Part shown: positions 1-10,887 of the stretch, piece after piece
How positions within the stretch are numbered: the stretch's first letter is position 1
Layout: every line of letters begins with the position of its first letter
Origin: Erwinia pyrifoliae DSM 12163
GTDB taxonomy: Bacteria > Pseudomonadota > Gammaproteobacteria > Enterobacterales > Enterobacteriaceae
Direction of reading: 5' to 3'
DNA length: 34,642 nucleotides
Assembly (NCBI RefSeq): GCF_000026985.1
Contig: NC_017390.1
Coordinates: 2,913,153 to 2,947,794, forward strand
The notes under the pieces: generated by a model
What the model saw: the letters and a program-made list of their open reading frames with translations, nothing else
What the model was told of the DNA's origin: nothing
Database searches by the model: none
Program-made: the position numbers and the translations under genes

Positions 1-338
1 GCTCCACGATCTGATTCTACTTATCAACTCCGTTTAAAAATGGGGGGATTACCTGCACATCCGTCCATCCATGATGTTGAGAATCTTAAGATTCTCCCAT
101 AACCCCATCAATTTAAGAAAAACACCGTTCGAGATAAGATCCCCTAAATTTCCCTGTTTAATCCTGCTTTTCAGACTCCGCTGCAACAATGCACGCGAAT
201 ACTCACTTTGTGGTGCTGCGCCTGCCGCAGTAGTTGATTCTGCGATACTAACCCTTGGTCATACCGTATTACGAGTGACTTCAAACGATTAAGTTGTACC
301 CCCAGTACGTCTCGATAAGCGCAGCACCTCAAACAACG
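1..338. other. intergenic region without recognised gene
   Basis: This stretch lies downstream of yajQ and runs to the window edge. A 73-codon frame at 71–292 (plus) has no ribosome binding site, a composition unlike its neighbours and no recognisable motif, so I do not call it. In E. coli the MFS gene yajR lies on this side; no part of it is visible here. I see no convincing terminator, repeat or RNA gene. Confidence 0.5.
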
Positions 339-830
339 CTAATCGCGGAAGTTCTTAAACTGGAACGGCTGCCCTAATTCGCCCTTACGTACCAGCGCCA
401 TCGCGCCTTGCAGGTCATCGCGTGATTTACCGGTGACGCGAACTTCATCACCCTGAATCTGCGACTGCACTTTCAGCTTGCTGTCTTTAATCAGCTTAAC
501 CAGCTTTTTAGCAATGTCCGTTTCGATGCCTTTCTTCATTTTTGCATCAACGCTCCAGCTTTTACCACTGTGCTCAATTTGCTCCGGAACGTCGAGTGCT
601 CCACCTTCTATTCCGCGTTTCAACAGTTTTTCACGCAGAATATCCACCAGCTGCTTCACCTGAAAATCCGATTCGCTGGAGACCTTAATCGACTCATTTT
701 TTTCATTCAGCTCGAAACTGGCCTGAACGCCGCGAAAATCGAAGCGGGTGGATATTTCACGGTTAGCGTTGTCTACCGCGTTACGCACTTCCTGCATATC
801 AATTTCAGAAACGATATCGAAAGATGGCAT
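339..830 (-). CDS. yajQ: YajQ family nucleotide-binding protein
   Basis: A 163-residue cytoplasmic protein of the YajQ (DUF520) family, the usual length. The N-terminus [20 protein letters not shown] and the C-terminal QFKNFRD are characteristic. Family members have two ferredoxin-like domains; some bind nucleic acid and, in Xanthomonas and Pseudomonas, cyclic di-GMP. Whether this one binds c-di-GMP cannot be told from sequence. The ATG at 828–830 follows a GGAG Shine-Dalgarno. It is transcribed alone, divergent from panE, as in E. coli. Identity of the family is secure; the molecular role is not. Confidence 0.95.
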   Translation of the reverse strand: MPSFDIVSEIDMQEVRNAVDNANREISTRFDFRGVQASFELNEKNESIKVSSESDFQVKQLVDILREKLLKRGIEGGALDVPEQIEHSGKSWSVDAKMKKGIETDIAKKLVKLIKDSKLKVQSQIQGDEVRVTGKSRDDLQGAMALVRKGELGQPFQFKNFRD

Positions 831-971
831 GATCTATTCTCCTGATACTAAAGTGACAGGCATAATACCTGCTTGCCGCTGGTAAATAAAACCACCGGCG
901 CTGAAAGCTATAATAACAGTCAGGCAGGCATGCGCCAGGCTGGTCAAGCAACCCGCATGCGGGGAGGAACA

Positions 972-1892
972 ATGAAAATTACCGTACTTGGATGTGGGGC
1001 CTTAGGGCAGATCTGGTTGGCTGCGCTTGAACGGCAGGGACATGAAGTTCAGGGCTGGCTGCGAGTACCGCAGCCGTATTGTTCGGTAAATGTTATTGAC
1101 CTGCATGGCAGAAGCATCAATAAGACCTTTATCGCTAACGACCCGGTATTTCTCGCCGAAAGTGAGCTGTTGATCGTTACACTGAAAGCCTGGCAAGTCT
1201 CTGAATCAGTCAGAAATCTGCAATTTATTTTGCCCGCACGCTGCCCAATCCTGCTGTTGCATAACGGCATGGGGACGCTTGACGAGTTGAAAAACCTGCG
1301 TCAGCCATTATTACGGGGCGTCACGACCCACGCAGCAAAACGAGATGGCACGGTCATTATTCATGTCGCCTCAGGGATTACCCATATCGGCCCGACCTCG
1401 AACGGAGGCGCGGAACTGAGCGATTTGGCGGAAGTTTTGCACCGCGCTCTGCCGGATGTGGCATGGCACAATAACGTGGCTTCCGCCGCATGGCAAAAAC
1501 TGGCGGTAAACTGCGTTATCAACCCCTTAACGGTATTTTATAACTGCACCAACGGCGAGCTGGCTGAACACCGTCAGGAGATTGAATCCCTGAGCGACGA
1601 AGTAGCAGCAGTGATGGAGCGCGAAGGTCAGCATATTTCGCGTGAATGGCTGATCGATTATGTGCTTGAAGTGATCAGCACCACCGCCGCGAATACCTCC
1701 TCAATGCTGCAGGACGTTCGGGGCCAGCGCCGCACCGAAATCGACTATATCAACGGCTATGTTATTCGGCGCGCACGCGCACAGGGGTTGAGCACGCCTC
1801 ATAACAGCCGACTTTTTGAATTCATCAAGCGAAAGGAACAAGATTATGACCGAGAAACCATCGGTTCTGGTTTGCCTGGCACCTGGGAGTGA
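972..1892 (+). CDS. panE: 2-dehydropantoate 2-reductase (PanE/ApbA)
   Basis: This enzyme makes pantoate from ketopantoate with NADPH, in pantothenate/CoA synthesis in the cytosol. The protein has 306 residues, close to the E. coli length. The N-terminus [13 protein letters not shown] carries the Rossmann GxGxxG motif. The segment [14 protein letters not shown] holds the conserved catalytic lysine and substrate-binding asparagine. I chose the ATG at 972 because GGGGAGGAAC lies just upstream and the protein then begins at the Rossmann strand; the frame stays open to 873, but those 33 codons do not resemble the family. The last 47 bases overlap the start of yajL, suggesting translational coupling. 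Confidence 0.95.
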   Translation: MKITVLGCGALGQIWLAALERQGHEVQGWLRVPQPYCSVNVIDLHGRSINKTFIANDPVFLAESELLIVTLKAWQVSESVRNLQFILPARCPILLLHNGMGTLDELKNLRQPLLRGVTTHAAKRDGTVIIHVASGITHIGPTSNGGAELSDLAEVLHRALPDVAWHNNVASAAWQKLAVNCVINPLTVFYNCTNGELAEHRQEIESLSDEVAAVMEREGQHISREWLIDYVLEVISTTAANTSSMLQDVRGQRRTEIDYINGYVIRRARAQGLSTPHNSRLFEFIKRKEQDYDRETIGSGLPGTWE

Positions 1893-2442
1893 AGAAACCG
1901 AGGCCGTCACCACCATCGACTTACTCGTGCGTGCCGGGCTGAGAGTGGTTACCGCCAGCGTTGCTGACGATGGCAACTGTGAAATTATCTGCTCACGCGG
2001 AGTTCGACTGTTAGCCGATGCGCCGCTGGTGGAAGTCGCCGATGACGATTTTGCTGCCCTCGTTCTGCCAGGTGGCTTGAAAGGGGCAGAATGCTTTCGC
2101 GACAGCCCGCTGCTGGTGGAAACCATCCGTCACTTCAATCAGTCAGGGCGCATCGTTGCCGCAATCTGCTCCGCCGCCGCCACAGTATTGATACCGCATA
2201 ATCTGTTCCCGGTGGGAAATATGACCGGCTTTCCGGGGCTGAAAGAGGACATTCCCCAAGAGAAATGGATGGATAAACGCGTGGTATGGGATCGCCGGGT
2301 CAATCTGCTCACCAGCCAGGGGCCAGGCACTGCTATTGATTTTGCCCTGAAGCTTATTGACTTGCTGGTTGGCAAAGACGCCGCGCGTGAGGTCGCCGCG
2401 CAGCTGGTGGTGGCTGCCGGAATTTACGATTACCGCGATTAA
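1846..2442 (+). CDS. yajL: protein deglycase/chaperone YajL (DJ-1/PfpI family)
   Basis: A DJ-1/ThiJ/PfpI superfamily protein of 198 residues, similar in length to E. coli YajL. The nucleophile-elbow cysteine is seen in [10 protein letters not shown], and the conserved acidic residue near the N-terminus in PGSEETEAV. Family members protect proteins against oxidative and glyoxal damage; deglycase activity is debated. I chose the ATG at 1846, preceded by AAAGGAA, over an in-frame ATG at 1816, because [14 protein letters not shown] matches the family start. It overlaps panE by 47 bases in another frame. The old name thiJ reflects a thiamine assignment that has not held up. Confidence 0.94.
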   Translation: MTEKPSVLVCLAPGSEETEAVTTIDLLVRAGLRVVTASVADDGNCEIICSRGVRLLADAPLVEVADDDFAALVLPGGLKGAECFRDSPLLVETIRHFNQSGRIVAAICSAAATVLIPHNLFPVGNMTGFPGLKEDIPQEKWMDKRVVWDRRVNLLTSQGPGTAIDFALKLIDLLVGKDAAREVAAQLVVAAGIYDYRD

Positions 2443-2456
2443 TATTTTGTGGGTTA

Positions 2457-2484
2457 GCTGCCGCGCGCACCAGCCGTCGGCAGC
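2457..2484. terminator. possible hairpin between convergent yajL and thiI
   Basis: GCTGCCG at 2457–2463 pairs with CGGCAGC at 2478–2484 around a 14-base loop, in the 62-base gap between two converging genes. No U-tract follows on either strand, so it is at best a weak intrinsic terminator. Confidence 0.3.
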
Positions 2485-2504
2485 ATAGTTGGCATGGAAC
2501 TGAC

Positions 2505-3953
2505 CTAAGGGCGATAGACCTTGACGTTTTTAAAACCCTGTTCGTGCAGATACAGCGCCTGCAAGCGGCTCATCACGCCGCGTTCACAGTACAACAGCCA
2601 GCTTTTGCTCTGGTCGAGATCGCCAAATTGCGTTGCCAGCTTATAGAACGGCAACGATTTCACTACCACGCCATCCAGCTCCAGCGGACGCGCTTCCTGC
2701 TCGTCGGCCGAACGAATGTCCAGTATCACATCATTGTCAGAAAATGAGGCAACGGTCTCCACTTCAACCACTTCCTCTTCGGTCTTCTCGGCGATTTCAC
2801 GAATATCAACGTTAGTCGCTTCCTCAACCATCCGGTCAAGAATGGCGAAATCGAAGTTTTGCTCTTCCTGTTCGATCTTCGCCTTGACCGCTTTGACCGT
2901 TGGGCTTTTTGAAATCACACCGCAGTATTCCGGCATGGTACGCGCAAAATCTTCCGTGCCGATTTCACGCGACAGCTTGATAATGTGCTCTTTATCATGG
3001 GAAATCAGTGGACGCAGGATCAGCGTATCGCTGGCATTGTCGATCAGGCGCAGGTTTGTTAGCGTCTGGCTGGAGACCTGGCCCAGCGCTTCACCGGTTA
3101 CCAACGCCTGTACGCCGTAACGCTCGGCAATTTGTGAAGCGACACGCACCATCATACGCTTCAGCACCACCCCCATCTGGCCATCATCCACTTTTTCCAG
3201 GATCTCACCGACCACTGGCTCAAAGTTGATGGCTACAAAGCGCACGCGATGGGTACTGCCATAGCGCTTCCACAAATAGTGAGCAACCTGGCGCACGCCG
3301 ATCTCATGGGCCGCGCCGCCGAGATTAAAGAAGCAATAGTGCACACGGCAGCCACGGCGCATCAGCATATAGCTGGAAACGCCTGAGTCAAAACCACCAG
3401 AAATCAGCGACAGAACATCTTCCTGGGTGCCGATAGGATAACCGCCGATGCCTTCATAACGGGCGGTAACCAGAATCAGGCGATCGTCTTCAATTTCCAG
3501 GTTGACCGTCACCTGGGGGCGATTGAGTTGTACCTGAGCGCTGGCGACATGCTGATTCAGGCCACCGCCAACGTAGCGTTCCACGTCCTGTGAACTGAAC
3601 TCATGCTGACCACGGCGCTTCACGCGCACGCAGAAGGTCTTGCCTGCAATACGTTCGCGGTTCATTTCGAGGGCTTGTTCAAAAATATGATGCACGTCGG
3701 TGTAAGCGCGATCTTCCACTGCCAGCACATGATGAATGCCCGGAATGCGCGTCAGCTCTGCCACAATAGCAGCCCGCTTGCTTTCGTCTTTGGCACGCAC
3801 TTCGATATTGTCCCAGTGGCGTACCACGGCGAGGGTTTCATCAAAGGGTTTGAGTATGTTGCGAATATTTCCGGTGAGGATTTTAATAAAACGCAGGCGT
3901 ACCGACTGGCTTTTGATTGTAATTTCAGGGAATAACTTAATGATAAACTTCAT
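2505..3953 (-). CDS. thiI: tRNA 4-thiouridine synthase / thiamine sulfurtransferase ThiI
   Basis: ThiI transfers sulfur for 4-thiouridine at tRNA position 8 and for the thiazole ring of thiamine. It has 482 residues, identical in length to E. coli ThiI. The order is an N-terminal ferredoxin-like/THUMP tRNA-binding region, a PP-loop ATPase with SGGFDSG near residue 185, and a C-terminal rhodanese domain. The rhodanese persulfide cysteine is Cys456 ([10 protein letters not shown]), and its disulfide partner Cys344 ([12 protein letters not shown]) is also present, so this is the full-length type. It is monocistronic and divergent from xseB. Confidence 0.97.
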   Translation of the reverse strand: MKFIIKLFPEITIKSQSVRLRFIKILTGNIRNILKPFDETLAVVRHWDNIEVRAKDESKRAAIVAELTRIPGIHHVLAVEDRAYTDVHHIFEQALEMNRERIAGKTFCVRVKRRGQHEFSSQDVERYVGGGLNQHVASAQVQLNRPQVTVNLEIEDDRLILVTARYEGIGGYPIGTQEDVLSLISGGFDSGVSSYMLMRRGCRVHYCFFNLGGAAHEIGVRQVAHYLWKRYGSTHRVRFVAINFEPVVGEILEKVDDGQMGVVLKRMMVRVASQIAERYGVQALVTGEALGQVSSQTLTNLRLIDNASDTLILRPLISHDKEHIIKLSREIGTEDFARTMPEYCGVISKSPTVKAVKAKIEQEEQNFDFAILDRMVEEATNVDIREIAEKTEEEVVEVETVASFSDNDVILDIRSADEQEARPLELDGVVVKSLPFYKLATQFGDLDQSKSWLLYCERGVMSRLQALYLHEQGFKNVKVYRP

Positions 3954-4204
3954 GGCGGCATGTATTCGTTAGGCAATTAAGTGCTGATGGAGGATCACTT
4001 AACTGTTAAAATCAGAGTCTCGCAAACTGGCCTGCGCCCTTTGCATCCGCAGCAAGTATACCACCTTTGTCTGGCGGCTGCTGCGTCATATGCCGCCAAT
4101 ATGATTGCCCCCGGTAACATTAAATTTGCAGGGATATTTTGCTAATCATTTAGAGTCGGCTAACATGGGCATTCGCTGATGAAAATGCAAAGTCAGGATT
4201 AAAA

Positions 4205-4447
4205 ATGCCGAAAAAAACTCAACAGCCTGTCAGTTTCGAAACCTCCCTGCAACAGCTGGAGCAAATTGTCAGCCGCCTTGAAAGCGGCGATCTTGCGCTT
4301 GAAGAAGCGCTGAATGAATTTGAGCGCGGCGTACAGCTGGCTCGCGCCGGGCAGCAGACGCTGCAACAGGCAGAGCAACGGGTACACATTTTACTGAGCG
4401 AAGACAAAAACGCCGATCTGACGCCTTTCACGCCGGAAAAAGAGTAA
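4205..4447 (+). CDS. xseB: exodeoxyribonuclease VII small subunit
   Basis: XseB is the 80-residue small subunit of exonuclease VII, which degrades single-stranded DNA together with XseA (encoded elsewhere). [20 protein letters not shown] is the typical helical start, followed by [20 protein letters not shown]. The length matches the family. It is the first gene of the xseB-ispA-dxs operon; its TAA stop shares one base with the ATG of ispA. Confidence 0.96.
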   Translation: MPKKTQQPVSFETSLQQLEQIVSRLESGDLALEEALNEFERGVQLARAGQQTLQQAEQRVHILLSEDKNADLTPFTPEKE

Positions 4448-5346
4448 TGGATTTTAACCTGTTACTCACCAGTCACTATCAGCGGGTCAACGCAGCGCTT
4501 CAGGGGTTTATTTCACAACTGCCTTTTCAGAGTACTCCTCTGGTAAACGCGATGGAGTATGGCGCACTATTGGGTGGTAAACGCTTGCGCCCTTTCCTGG
4601 TATACGCAACGGGCGACATGCTGCGTGCGAACGATGCAGCGCTTGATGCACCCGCAGCCGCGATCGAGTGTATTCATGCATACTCTCTCATTCACGACGA
4701 TTTGCCCGCTATGGATAATGACAGCCTGCGTCGCGGCCAGCCCACCTGCCATATTAAGTTTGGTGAGGAGGCCGCCATTCTGGCAGGAGATGCGCTACAG
4801 ACGCTCGCCTTCTCAATACTTGCCGACGCTCCAATGCCCGGCGTGGTGGCGGAAAGCCGTATTGCCATGCTGTCTGAACTGGCCCAGGCCAGCGGTGTGG
4901 CCGGGATGTGCGGCGGTCAGGCGTTAGATCTTGCTGCGGAAGGCAAGCAGGTGACGTTAAACGAACTGGAGCAGATCCACCGGCATAAAACTGGCGCGCT
5001 GATCCGTTCTGCGGTAAGGCTTGGTGCCTTGACGGCGGGAGAACGAGGCCGTGCTGCCCTGCCAGCCCTCGACCGATTTGCCAATGCCATCGGCCTGGCG
5101 TTTCAGGTACAGGATGACATTCTGGATGTGACAGGTGATACCGAAGTGCTCGGAAAACAGCAGGGTGCCGATCAGCAATTGGGCAAAAGTACCTATCCGG
5201 CATTAATGGGGCTGGACAATGCACGGATAAAAGCATGGGAACTCTGTCAAGAATCCCTTAACGCGTTAGACACGCTTGCTGCGCAGTCTTACAACACGTC
5301 CGCGCTGCGGGCGCTGGCAAGCTTTGTCATTGAACGCGATAAATAA
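4447..5346 (+). CDS. ispA: (2E,6E)-farnesyl diphosphate synthase
   Basis: This prenyltransferase condenses dimethylallyl/geranyl diphosphate with isopentenyl diphosphate to give farnesyl diphosphate, the precursor of undecaprenyl phosphate and of quinone side chains. The 299 residues match the E. coli length. Visible motifs are GGKRLRP, the first aspartate-rich motif in HDDLPAMDND and the second in QDDILDVTGD. The ATG overlaps the xseB stop by one base; dxs starts 18 bases after its stop, so isoprenoid supply genes are co-transcribed. Confidence 0.97.
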   Translation: MDFNLLLTSHYQRVNAALQGFISQLPFQSTPLVNAMEYGALLGGKRLRPFLVYATGDMLRANDAALDAPAAAIECIHAYSLIHDDLPAMDNDSLRRGQPTCHIKFGEEAAILAGDALQTLAFSILADAPMPGVVAESRIAMLSELAQASGVAGMCGGQALDLAAEGKQVTLNELEQIHRHKTGALIRSAVRLGALTAGERGRAALPALDRFANAIGLAFQVQDDILDVTGDTEVLGKQQGADQQLGKSTYPALMGLDNARIKAWELCQESLNALDTLAAQSYNTSALRALASFVIERDK

Positions 5347-5364
5347 CCTCCAAATGAGTCACTG

Positions 5365-7230
5365 ATGAGTTTTGAATCTGCAAAATACCCGACGCTTGCT
5401 CTGGCAAGCACGGTGCAAGAATTACGTTTGCTGCCAAAAGAGAGCCTGCCAACGCTTTGTGACGAACTGCGGCAGTATCTGCTCGACAGCGTAAGCCGCT
5501 CCAGCGGTCATTTTGCTTCCGGACTGGGCGTCGTGGAACTCACCGTTGCCCTGCACTACGTCTACAACACGCCGTTCGATCAACTGGTATGGGATGTTGG
5601 CCATCAGGCTTACCCCCACAAGATCCTGACCGGACGACGTGACCGCATAGGCACCATTCGCCAGAAAAACGGGCTACATCCGTTCCCCTGGCGCGAAGAA
5701 AGTGACTTCGACGTGCTCAATGTGGGCCACTCCTCCACCTCGATCAGTGCCGGGCTTGGCATGGCGGTTGCCGCCGGTAAAGAAGCGCAAGGCCGCCGCA
5801 CCGCCTGCGTTATCGGCGATGGCGCGATTACCGCCGGGATGGCGTTTGAAGCGATGAATCACGCCGGAGACATTAAGGCCGATCTGCTGGTGGTGCTGAA
5901 CGACAATGAAATGTCGATCTCTGAAAACGTTGGCGCGTTAAATAATCGTCTTGCCCAGATTTTGTCCGGTAAAACCTATTCGCGCCTGCGTGAAAGCGGC
6001 AAAAAGGTACTTGATGGCCTGCCGCCAATCAAAGAGCTGGTGAAACGCACCGAAGAGCATCTGAAAGGGATGGTGGTACCGGGCACGCTTTTTGAAGAAC
6101 TGGGCTTTAATTACATCGGCCCGATAGATGGGCACGACGTGTTAGCGCTGGTGCATACGCTGCGCAATATGCGCGCGCTGAAAGGCCCGCAGTTCCTGCA
6201 CGTCATGACCAAAAAAGGCAAAGGCTATGCCCCGGCAGAAAAAGACCCCATCAGCTGGCATGCGGTGCCTAAGTTTGATCCGGCCAGCGGCCTGTTGCCC
6301 AAAAGTGCCGAAGGCCTGCCCAGCTACTCGAAGATTTTCGGGCAATGGCTGAGCGAAACCGCCGCCGTTGATGACAAGCTGATGGCGGTGACGCCGGCAA
6401 TGCGTGAAGGCTCCGGTATGGTCAGCTTCTCGCGCGACTTTCCGCAGCAATATTTCGACGTAGCGATTGCCGAACAGCATGCGGTGACGTTCGCTGCCGG
6501 GCTGGCCATCGGCGGGTATAAACCGGTGGTGGCAATTTACTCGACTTTCCTGCAGCGCGCCTACGATCAGCTGATTCATGACGTGGCCATTCAAAAGCTG
6601 CCGGTGCTGTTTGCTATTGACCGTGGTGGCATTGTCGGTGCAGATGGGCAGACTCACCAGGGGGCATTTGATCTCGCCTTCCTGCGCTGTATTCCGAATA
6701 TGGTCATTATGACGCCAAGCGATGAGAACGAATGCCGTCAGATGCTGTATAGCGGCTATCACCATGAAGGCGGGCCAAGTGCGGTACGCTACCCGCGTGG
6801 CACCGGCACCGGTGCGCCGTTTGAACCATTGGCCGCCCTGCCGCTGGGTAAAGGCGTGATCAAACGGCAGGGAGAAAAACTGGCGATCCTCAATTTCGGC
6901 ACGCTATTACCACAGGCGGCAGTGACAGCGGAGGCAATGAATGCCACGCTGGTGGATATGCGTTTTGTCAAACCGCTTGATGAGGCGCTGGTACTGGAGC
7001 TGGCGGCACAGCACCAGGCCCTGGTGACCCTTGAAGAGGGTGCGATTAAGGGCGGTGCCGGCAGCGGCGTTAACGAACTGTTGATGGCGAAACGTAAACC
7101 GGTTCCGGTACTGAATATCGGCCTGCCGGATGAGTTTATTCCTCAGGGGACTCAGGAAGAGATTCGCAGCGATTATCAGCTGGATGCCAACGGCATCCGG
7201 CAGCAGATAACCGACTGGCTGGCGCAATAA
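5365..7230 (+). CDS. dxs: 1-deoxy-D-xylulose-5-phosphate synthase
   Basis: DXS joins pyruvate and glyceraldehyde 3-phosphate using thiamine diphosphate, the first step of the MEP isoprenoid pathway. The 621 residues fit the family. The cofactor motif [15 protein letters not shown] and the transketolase-type glutamate region [16 protein letters not shown] are intact, and the C-terminal domain ends with the usual [13 protein letters not shown]. Placement after ispA links the first pathway step with the later condensation. In E. coli yajO lies between dxs and pgpA; here the next gene is pgpA, convergent. Confidence 0.98.
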   Translation: MSFESAKYPTLALASTVQELRLLPKESLPTLCDELRQYLLDSVSRSSGHFASGLGVVELTVALHYVYNTPFDQLVWDVGHQAYPHKILTGRRDRIGTIRQKNGLHPFPWREESDFDVLNVGHSSTSISAGLGMAVAAGKEAQGRRTACVIGDGAITAGMAFEAMNHAGDIKADLLVVLNDNEMSISENVGALNNRLAQILSGKTYSRLRESGKKVLDGLPPIKELVKRTEEHLKGMVVPGTLFEELGFNYIGPIDGHDVLALVHTLRNMRALKGPQFLHVMTKKGKGYAPAEKDPISWHAVPKFDPASGLLPKSAEGLPSYSKIFGQWLSETAAVDDKLMAVTPAMREGSGMVSFSRDFPQQYFDVAIAEQHAVTFAAGLAIGGYKPVVAIYSTFLQRAYDQLIHDVAIQKLPVLFAIDRGGIVGADGQTHQGAFDLAFLRCIPNMVIMTPSDENECRQMLYSGYHHEGGPSAVRYPRGTGTGAPFEPLAALPLGKGVIKRQGEKLAILNFGTLLPQAAVTAEAMNATLVDMRFVKPLDEALVLELAAQHQALVTLEEGAIKGGAGSGVNELLMAKRKPVPVLNIGLPDEFIPQGTQEEIRSDYQLDANGIRQQITDWLAQ

Positions 7231-7232
7231 TC

Positions 7233-7264
7233 GTTAACCTACTCCCTGCGGGGAGTGGGTTAAC
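7233..7264. terminator. long hairpin between convergent dxs and pgpA
   Basis: GTTAACCTACTCCC (7233–7246) pairs with GGGAGTGGGTTAAC (7251–7264) over 14 base pairs with one G·U pair and a TGCG loop. It starts two bases after the dxs stop and ends 12 bases before the pgpA stop. There is no clear U-tract on either side, so it may be a bidirectional terminator or an mRNA-end stabiliser. Confidence 0.55.
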
Positions 7265-7276
7265 ACTGCCTGGTCG

Positions 7277-7774
7277 TTAAACCAGCCAGTAATGCCCGAC
7301 GCAGTAGAGAATAACGGCAGATATAATTCCTGCGATAATATCATCCACCATAATGCCCATGCCGCCATGCACGTTGCGATCGAACCAGCGGATCGGCCAG
7401 GGTTTCCAGATATCCAGCACGCGGAACAGCAAAAATCCGGCCAGCACCCACTGCCAGCTGTTGACCGGAATGGCCATCAGCGTGATCCACATACCGATAA
7501 ACTCATCCCAGACGATACTGCCGTGATCGTGCACGCCCATATCTTTCGCCGTACGATGGCAGAGATAAACCCCGATACTGATGCCAAGCAGCACCGCTAA
7601 CGCGTAGAGATCCTGGGGAAGGAAGCTCATCAGATACCAGAATGGGATCGCCGCCAGCGATCCCGCCGTTCCCGGCATCCAGGGGCTTAAACCGCTGCCG
7701 AATCCGGTGGCGAGTAAATGCCACGGGTTGCGCATTTTCAGGCGGCTTTTGGCAATATCCTTAGCGCTTTGCAA
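7277..7774 (-). CDS. pgpA: phosphatidylglycerophosphatase A
   Basis: PgpA removes the phosphate from phosphatidylglycerophosphate to make phosphatidylglycerol at the inner membrane. The segments [32 protein letters not shown] and [14 protein letters not shown] match E. coli PgpA, with acidic residues kept and several hydrophobic segments. The start is uncertain. The frame begins at a TTG (7772–7774) inside the last codons of thiL, giving 165 residues against about 172 in E. coli, and no nearby ATG fits the alignment. The 14-base overlap with thiL suggests translational coupling. Confidence 0.94.
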   Translation of the reverse strand: MQSAKDIAKSRLKMRNPWHLLATGFGSGLSPWMPGTAGSLAAIPFWYLMSFLPQDLYALAVLLGISIGVYLCHRTAKDMGVHDHGSIVWDEFIGMWITLMAIPVNSWQWVLAGFLLFRVLDIWKPWPIRWFDRNVHGGMGIMVDDIIAGIISAVILYCVGHYWLV

Positions 7775-8738
7775 AGTGATCGAACCCCTTAAGGTTGATG
7801 TCTACCGGCTGGTCGTTTTGCCACAACGTGAGTCCGTCAGACTGCGGCGCAATCTGCCCGATGCAGGTATAGGGCACGCCGTGATACCCCAGCGCCACGT
7901 CCAGCGCGCCACGGTTTATCTCGGCGACAGTGAAGCACAGTTCGTAATCCTCACCGCCGCTCAGCGCCCAGCTTAACGCCTGCCGTGTAGCAAAATTCTG
8001 CTTCATCACTGCTGACAGCGGTAGCGCATCAAGATTTAGCCGGGCACCACAGGCGCTGGCCTGCAGGATATGGTCAAGGTCGGAGATAAGCCCATCAGAC
8101 AGGTCAATGGCGGAACTGGCCAAATCACGCAAGGCCTGCCCCTGTAAAACACGCGGCATCGGGCGTAAATGGCGCTTGATAAGGGCTTCATGAGCCACCG
8201 GGTCGTTGATTTTCACATGATGCTGAAGCAGCGCAAGACCGGCAGCACTGTCACCTAACGTGCCTGTGACGTAGATCCAGTCGCCGATACGTGCACCGCT
8301 GCGCTTCAACGCCCGACCCTGCGGCACCAGGCCATGAATGCCTAAGGTCATGCTAAGCGGCCCACGCGTGGTATCGCCGCCGATCAGCTGCATGTGATAG
8401 TAATCCAACAGTTCAAACAGGCTGTCGCTGAACGCCTTTAACCAGCTTTCGTTGACTTCAGGTAGCGTTATCGCCAGCGTCAGCCAGGCCGGCTCCGCGC
8501 CCATTGCCGCCAGGTCACTGAGGTTGACGGCAAGCGCTTTATAGGCGAGGTCGCCAGGATGGATATCACGCAGGAAATGCACGCCTTCAACCAGCGTGTC
8601 GGTACTGATTGCCAGGGTCTGTTTTTCCGGCACGCTGAGTAGCGCACAGTCGTCACCGATGCCTTGCTCCACATCGCGACGGGAGCATGATGCGCGGTTA
8701 AAATAGCGCGCAATCAGTTCAAATTCGCCACAGGCCAT
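7761..8738 (-). CDS. thiL: thiamine-monophosphate kinase
   Basis: ThiL phosphorylates thiamine monophosphate with ATP to give thiamine diphosphate, the cofactor of the nearby Dxs. The 325 residues equal the E. coli length. The AIR-synthase-type fold is recognisable from FELIARYF, the Mg/ATP segment [27 protein letters not shown] and [10 protein letters not shown]. It lies between nusB (49-base gap) and pgpA (overlapping) in the nrdR-to-pgpA run. Confidence 0.97.
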   Translation of the reverse strand: MACGEFELIARYFNRASCSRRDVEQGIGDDCALLSVPEKQTLAISTDTLVEGVHFLRDIHPGDLAYKALAVNLSDLAAMGAEPAWLTLAITLPEVNESWLKAFSDSLFELLDYYHMQLIGGDTTRGPLSMTLGIHGLVPQGRALKRSGARIGDWIYVTGTLGDSAAGLALLQHHVKINDPVAHEALIKRHLRPMPRVLQGQALRDLASSAIDLSDGLISDLDHILQASACGARLNLDALPLSAVMKQNFATRQALSWALSGGEDYELCFTVAEINRGALDVALGYHGVPYTCIGQIAPQSDGLTLWQNDQPVDINLKGFDHFAKR

Positions 8739-8787
8739 AATGCATTCCGGGAGTCAAAATGAGGCCGGGTTAAGCGGCCTCTGAGGA

Positions 8788-9207
8788 TTATTTGCGGTTG
8801 GGGCGGATCTGCGGAGCGGCTTTGTCCAGCACGCCGTTGACAAACTTATGACTGTCTTCAGCACCGAACACTTTTGCCAGCTCGATCCCCTCATTAATAG
8901 CCACTTTGTAAGGCACGTCTGAACGCTTGCTGAGTTCAAACAGTGAAATACGCAAGATGGCCTTTTCCACCTGGCCCAGCTCTTCAAGCTGACGCGACAG
9001 GAACGGTTTCATCAGGTCGTCGAGGTATGCACTGTGAGTTGCAACGCCGCCGACCAGCTCACGGAAATAGGTAATATCGACGTCTTTAACGTCCTGTTCC
9101 GCCAGAAACTGGTATTCAACATCCGCGATGTCATTTTTAGATATCTGCCAGGAGTAGAGTGCCTGAACAGCACATTCACGGGCGCGGCGACGAGCAGCAG
9201 GTTTCAC
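8788..9207 (-). CDS. nusB: transcription antitermination factor NusB
   Basis: NusB binds boxA RNA with NusE (S10) in rRNA antitermination. The protein is 139 residues, the E. coli length, all-helical, with the arginine-rich start [20 protein letters not shown] and the core [16 protein letters not shown]. The start codon is GTG (9205–9207) with AGGGG six bases upstream. It follows ribE by 15 bases, the conserved rib–nusB pairing. Confidence 0.97.
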   Translation of the reverse strand: MKPAARRRARECAVQALYSWQISKNDIADVEYQFLAEQDVKDVDITYFRELVGGVATHSAYLDDLMKPFLSRQLEELGQVEKAILRISLFELSKRSDVPYKVAINEGIELAKVFGAEDSHKFVNGVLDKAAPQIRPNRK

Positions 9208-9222
9208 GAAATTCCCCTTAAA

Positions 9223-9693
9223 TCAGGCTTTAATGGCTTTCAATACGTTAATCATTTCCAGAGCGGTGAGGGCTGCTTCAGCACCTTTATTACCCGCTTT
9301 GGTTCCGGCGCGTTCAATGGCCTGCTCGATGTTTTCCGTCGTCAGCACGCCAAAGGCAACCGGGATATCGCTTTGCATGGCAACGCTGGCCAGGCCAGAA
9401 CTGGCCTCACCTGCCACGAATTCAAAATGGGCAGTACCGCCACGGATCACGGTGCCCAGCGCCACAACCGCATCATGCTTACCGGTTTTCGCCAGCGCAC
9501 GAGCGGTGACGGGCAGCTCATAAGCACCCGGAACCCATACTACGGTGATATTCTCATCTTTAACCTGACCAATACGCTTCAGGGCATCGATGGCACCGCT
9601 TAGCAGGCTGTCGTTGATAAAGTTGTTGAAACGCGCAATAACCAGAGCAACGCGCGCGTCAGGAGTAGCAACAGCAGCTTCAATAACGTTCAT
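9223..9693 (-). CDS. ribE: 6,7-dimethyl-8-ribityllumazine synthase
   Basis: Lumazine synthase condenses the ribityl-pyrimidinedione with dihydroxybutanone phosphate, the penultimate step in riboflavin synthesis. From the ATG at 9691–9693 the protein has 156 residues, exactly the E. coli length, beginning [21 protein letters not shown] prefer it to an in-frame start 51 bases upstream because of that match and the GGAAG just before it. The active-site region [10 protein letters not shown] and [14 protein letters not shown] are intact. Also called ribH. Confidence 0.97.
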   Translation of the reverse strand: MNVIEAAVATPDARVALVIARFNNFINDSLLSGAIDALKRIGQVKDENITVVWVPGAYELPVTARALAKTGKHDAVVALGTVIRGGTAHFEFVAGEASSGLASVAMQSDIPVAFGVLTTENIEQAIERAGTKAGNKGAEAALTALEMINVLKAIKA

Positions 9694-9779
9694 ATCTTCC
9701 TTCCAGGGTTCTGTTTGGCCCCGCAGGGGGGCGGATTCTATCATACTCTTTAAAAGCCTGCTTGTTTTTGCGCAAGCCC

Positions 9780-10883
9780 TTATGACGGGGTCAACGTGAG
9801 CCTGATATCAGGCCCTACCTGACGAATATCACTAAAGGTAAAGGCAGGTGCAGCGGCCAGCGTTTCCAGCCCCGGCAGCTGACACAGGCCACGCCCGGCA
9901 TCGCCAAGTAATTTAGGAGCCAGATAGACGATCAGTTCATCGACGACGCCTGCCTGTAATAATGCGCCGGCAAATTGCGCTCCGGCTTCCACCCAAACGC
10001 TGTTAATCTGTTTTTTGCCCAGCAGCATCAGTAATGAGACCAGATCGAGGCGATTCTGATAGAGCGGTACGATCAGCTGGCTAACGTTTTCCGGCCACTG
10101 CTGCCGATCGCCGGAGGTGCGTGCCAGCCAGGTCTCCCCCGGCTGGGCAACTAGCCGATACTCTGGAGTCACGCGATTCTGACCGTCAACGATGACGCGT
10201 ACCGGCTGGCGCAGCAAATCGACCGGGTAGTCCGCCAGACTGGCGCTATCCAGTTCATCGTGACGAACGGTCAGCGCCGGATTATCTGCCAGCACGGTGG
10301 CGCTGGTGCTGAGGATAGCCGAGCTTTGCGCGCGCAGTCTTTGCACATCGCGTCTTGCTTCAGGAGAGGTGATCCACTGGCTTTCCCCGCTGGCCATCGC
10401 CGTGCGCCCATCCAGGGAGGCACCGAGCTTAAGCTGTACCCAAGGGAAACCGGTGCGCATGCGTTTGAGAAAGCCACGATTCAGCGCTTCCGCTTCCTGC
10501 ATCATCAGCCCGTGGCTGACTTCAATCCCTGCCTGCTGCAAACGATATAGCCCGCGCCCGGCTACCTGCGGGTTCGGATCCTGCATCGCGGTAACGACCC
10601 GCTTAATGCCAGCCGCAATCAGCGCCTCACAGCACGGCGGCGTACGCCCGTGATGGCTACACGGCTCCAGCGTGACATAGGCGGTAGCCCCGAGCGATTT
10701 CTCACCAGCCATGCGTAGCGCGTGTACTTCCGCGTGCGGCTCGCCGGCGAGCATATGGTAGCCTTCACCGACGATCTGGCCATCACGCACCAGCACGCAT
10801 CCTACATTAGGATTCGGCGTGGTGGTAAAACGGCCACGGCGCGCCAGTTCCAGCGCCCGGGCCATATAAATTTCATCGCGCAT
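9780..10883 (-). CDS. ribD: bifunctional riboflavin deaminase/reductase RibD
   Basis: RibD carries out two successive riboflavin steps: deamination of the pyrimidine and NADPH-dependent reduction of the ribosyl side chain. From the ATG at 10881–10883 it has 367 residues, as in E. coli. The N-terminal deaminase domain shows the zinc motif [11 protein letters not shown] and [11 protein letters not shown]; the C-terminal reductase domain contains [14 protein letters not shown] and [13 protein letters not shown]. The open frame extends upstream, but [17 protein letters not shown] matches the family start. Four bases separate it from the nrdR stop. Confidence 0.96.
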   Translation of the reverse strand: MRDEIYMARALELARRGRFTTTPNPNVGCVLVRDGQIVGEGYHMLAGEPHAEVHALRMAGEKSLGATAYVTLEPCSHHGRTPPCCEALIAAGIKRVVTAMQDPNPQVAGRGLYRLQQAGIEVSHGLMMQEAEALNRGFLKRMRTGFPWVQLKLGASLDGRTAMASGESQWITSPEARRDVQRLRAQSSAILSTSATVLADNPALTVRHDELDSASLADYPVDLLRQPVRVIVDGQNRVTPEYRLVAQPGETWLARTSGDRQQWPENVSQLIVPLYQNRLDLVSLLMLLGKKQINSVWVEAGAQFAGALLQAGVVDELIVYLAPKLLGDAGRGLCQLPGLETLAAAPAFTFSDIRQVGPDIRLTLTPS

Positions 10884-10887
10884 TCTG

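Noticed and set aside
71..292. 73-codon plus-strand frame near the left edge
   Set aside because: No ribosome binding site, no recognisable motif, and a composition unlike the neighbouring genes.
4754..5236. 160-codon minus-strand frame opposite ispA
   Set aside because: It is a shadow of ispA with proline/arginine-rich low-complexity composition.
6142..6765. 207-codon minus-strand frame opposite dxs
   Set aside because: It overlaps a conserved catalytic region of dxs and shows no family motif of its own.
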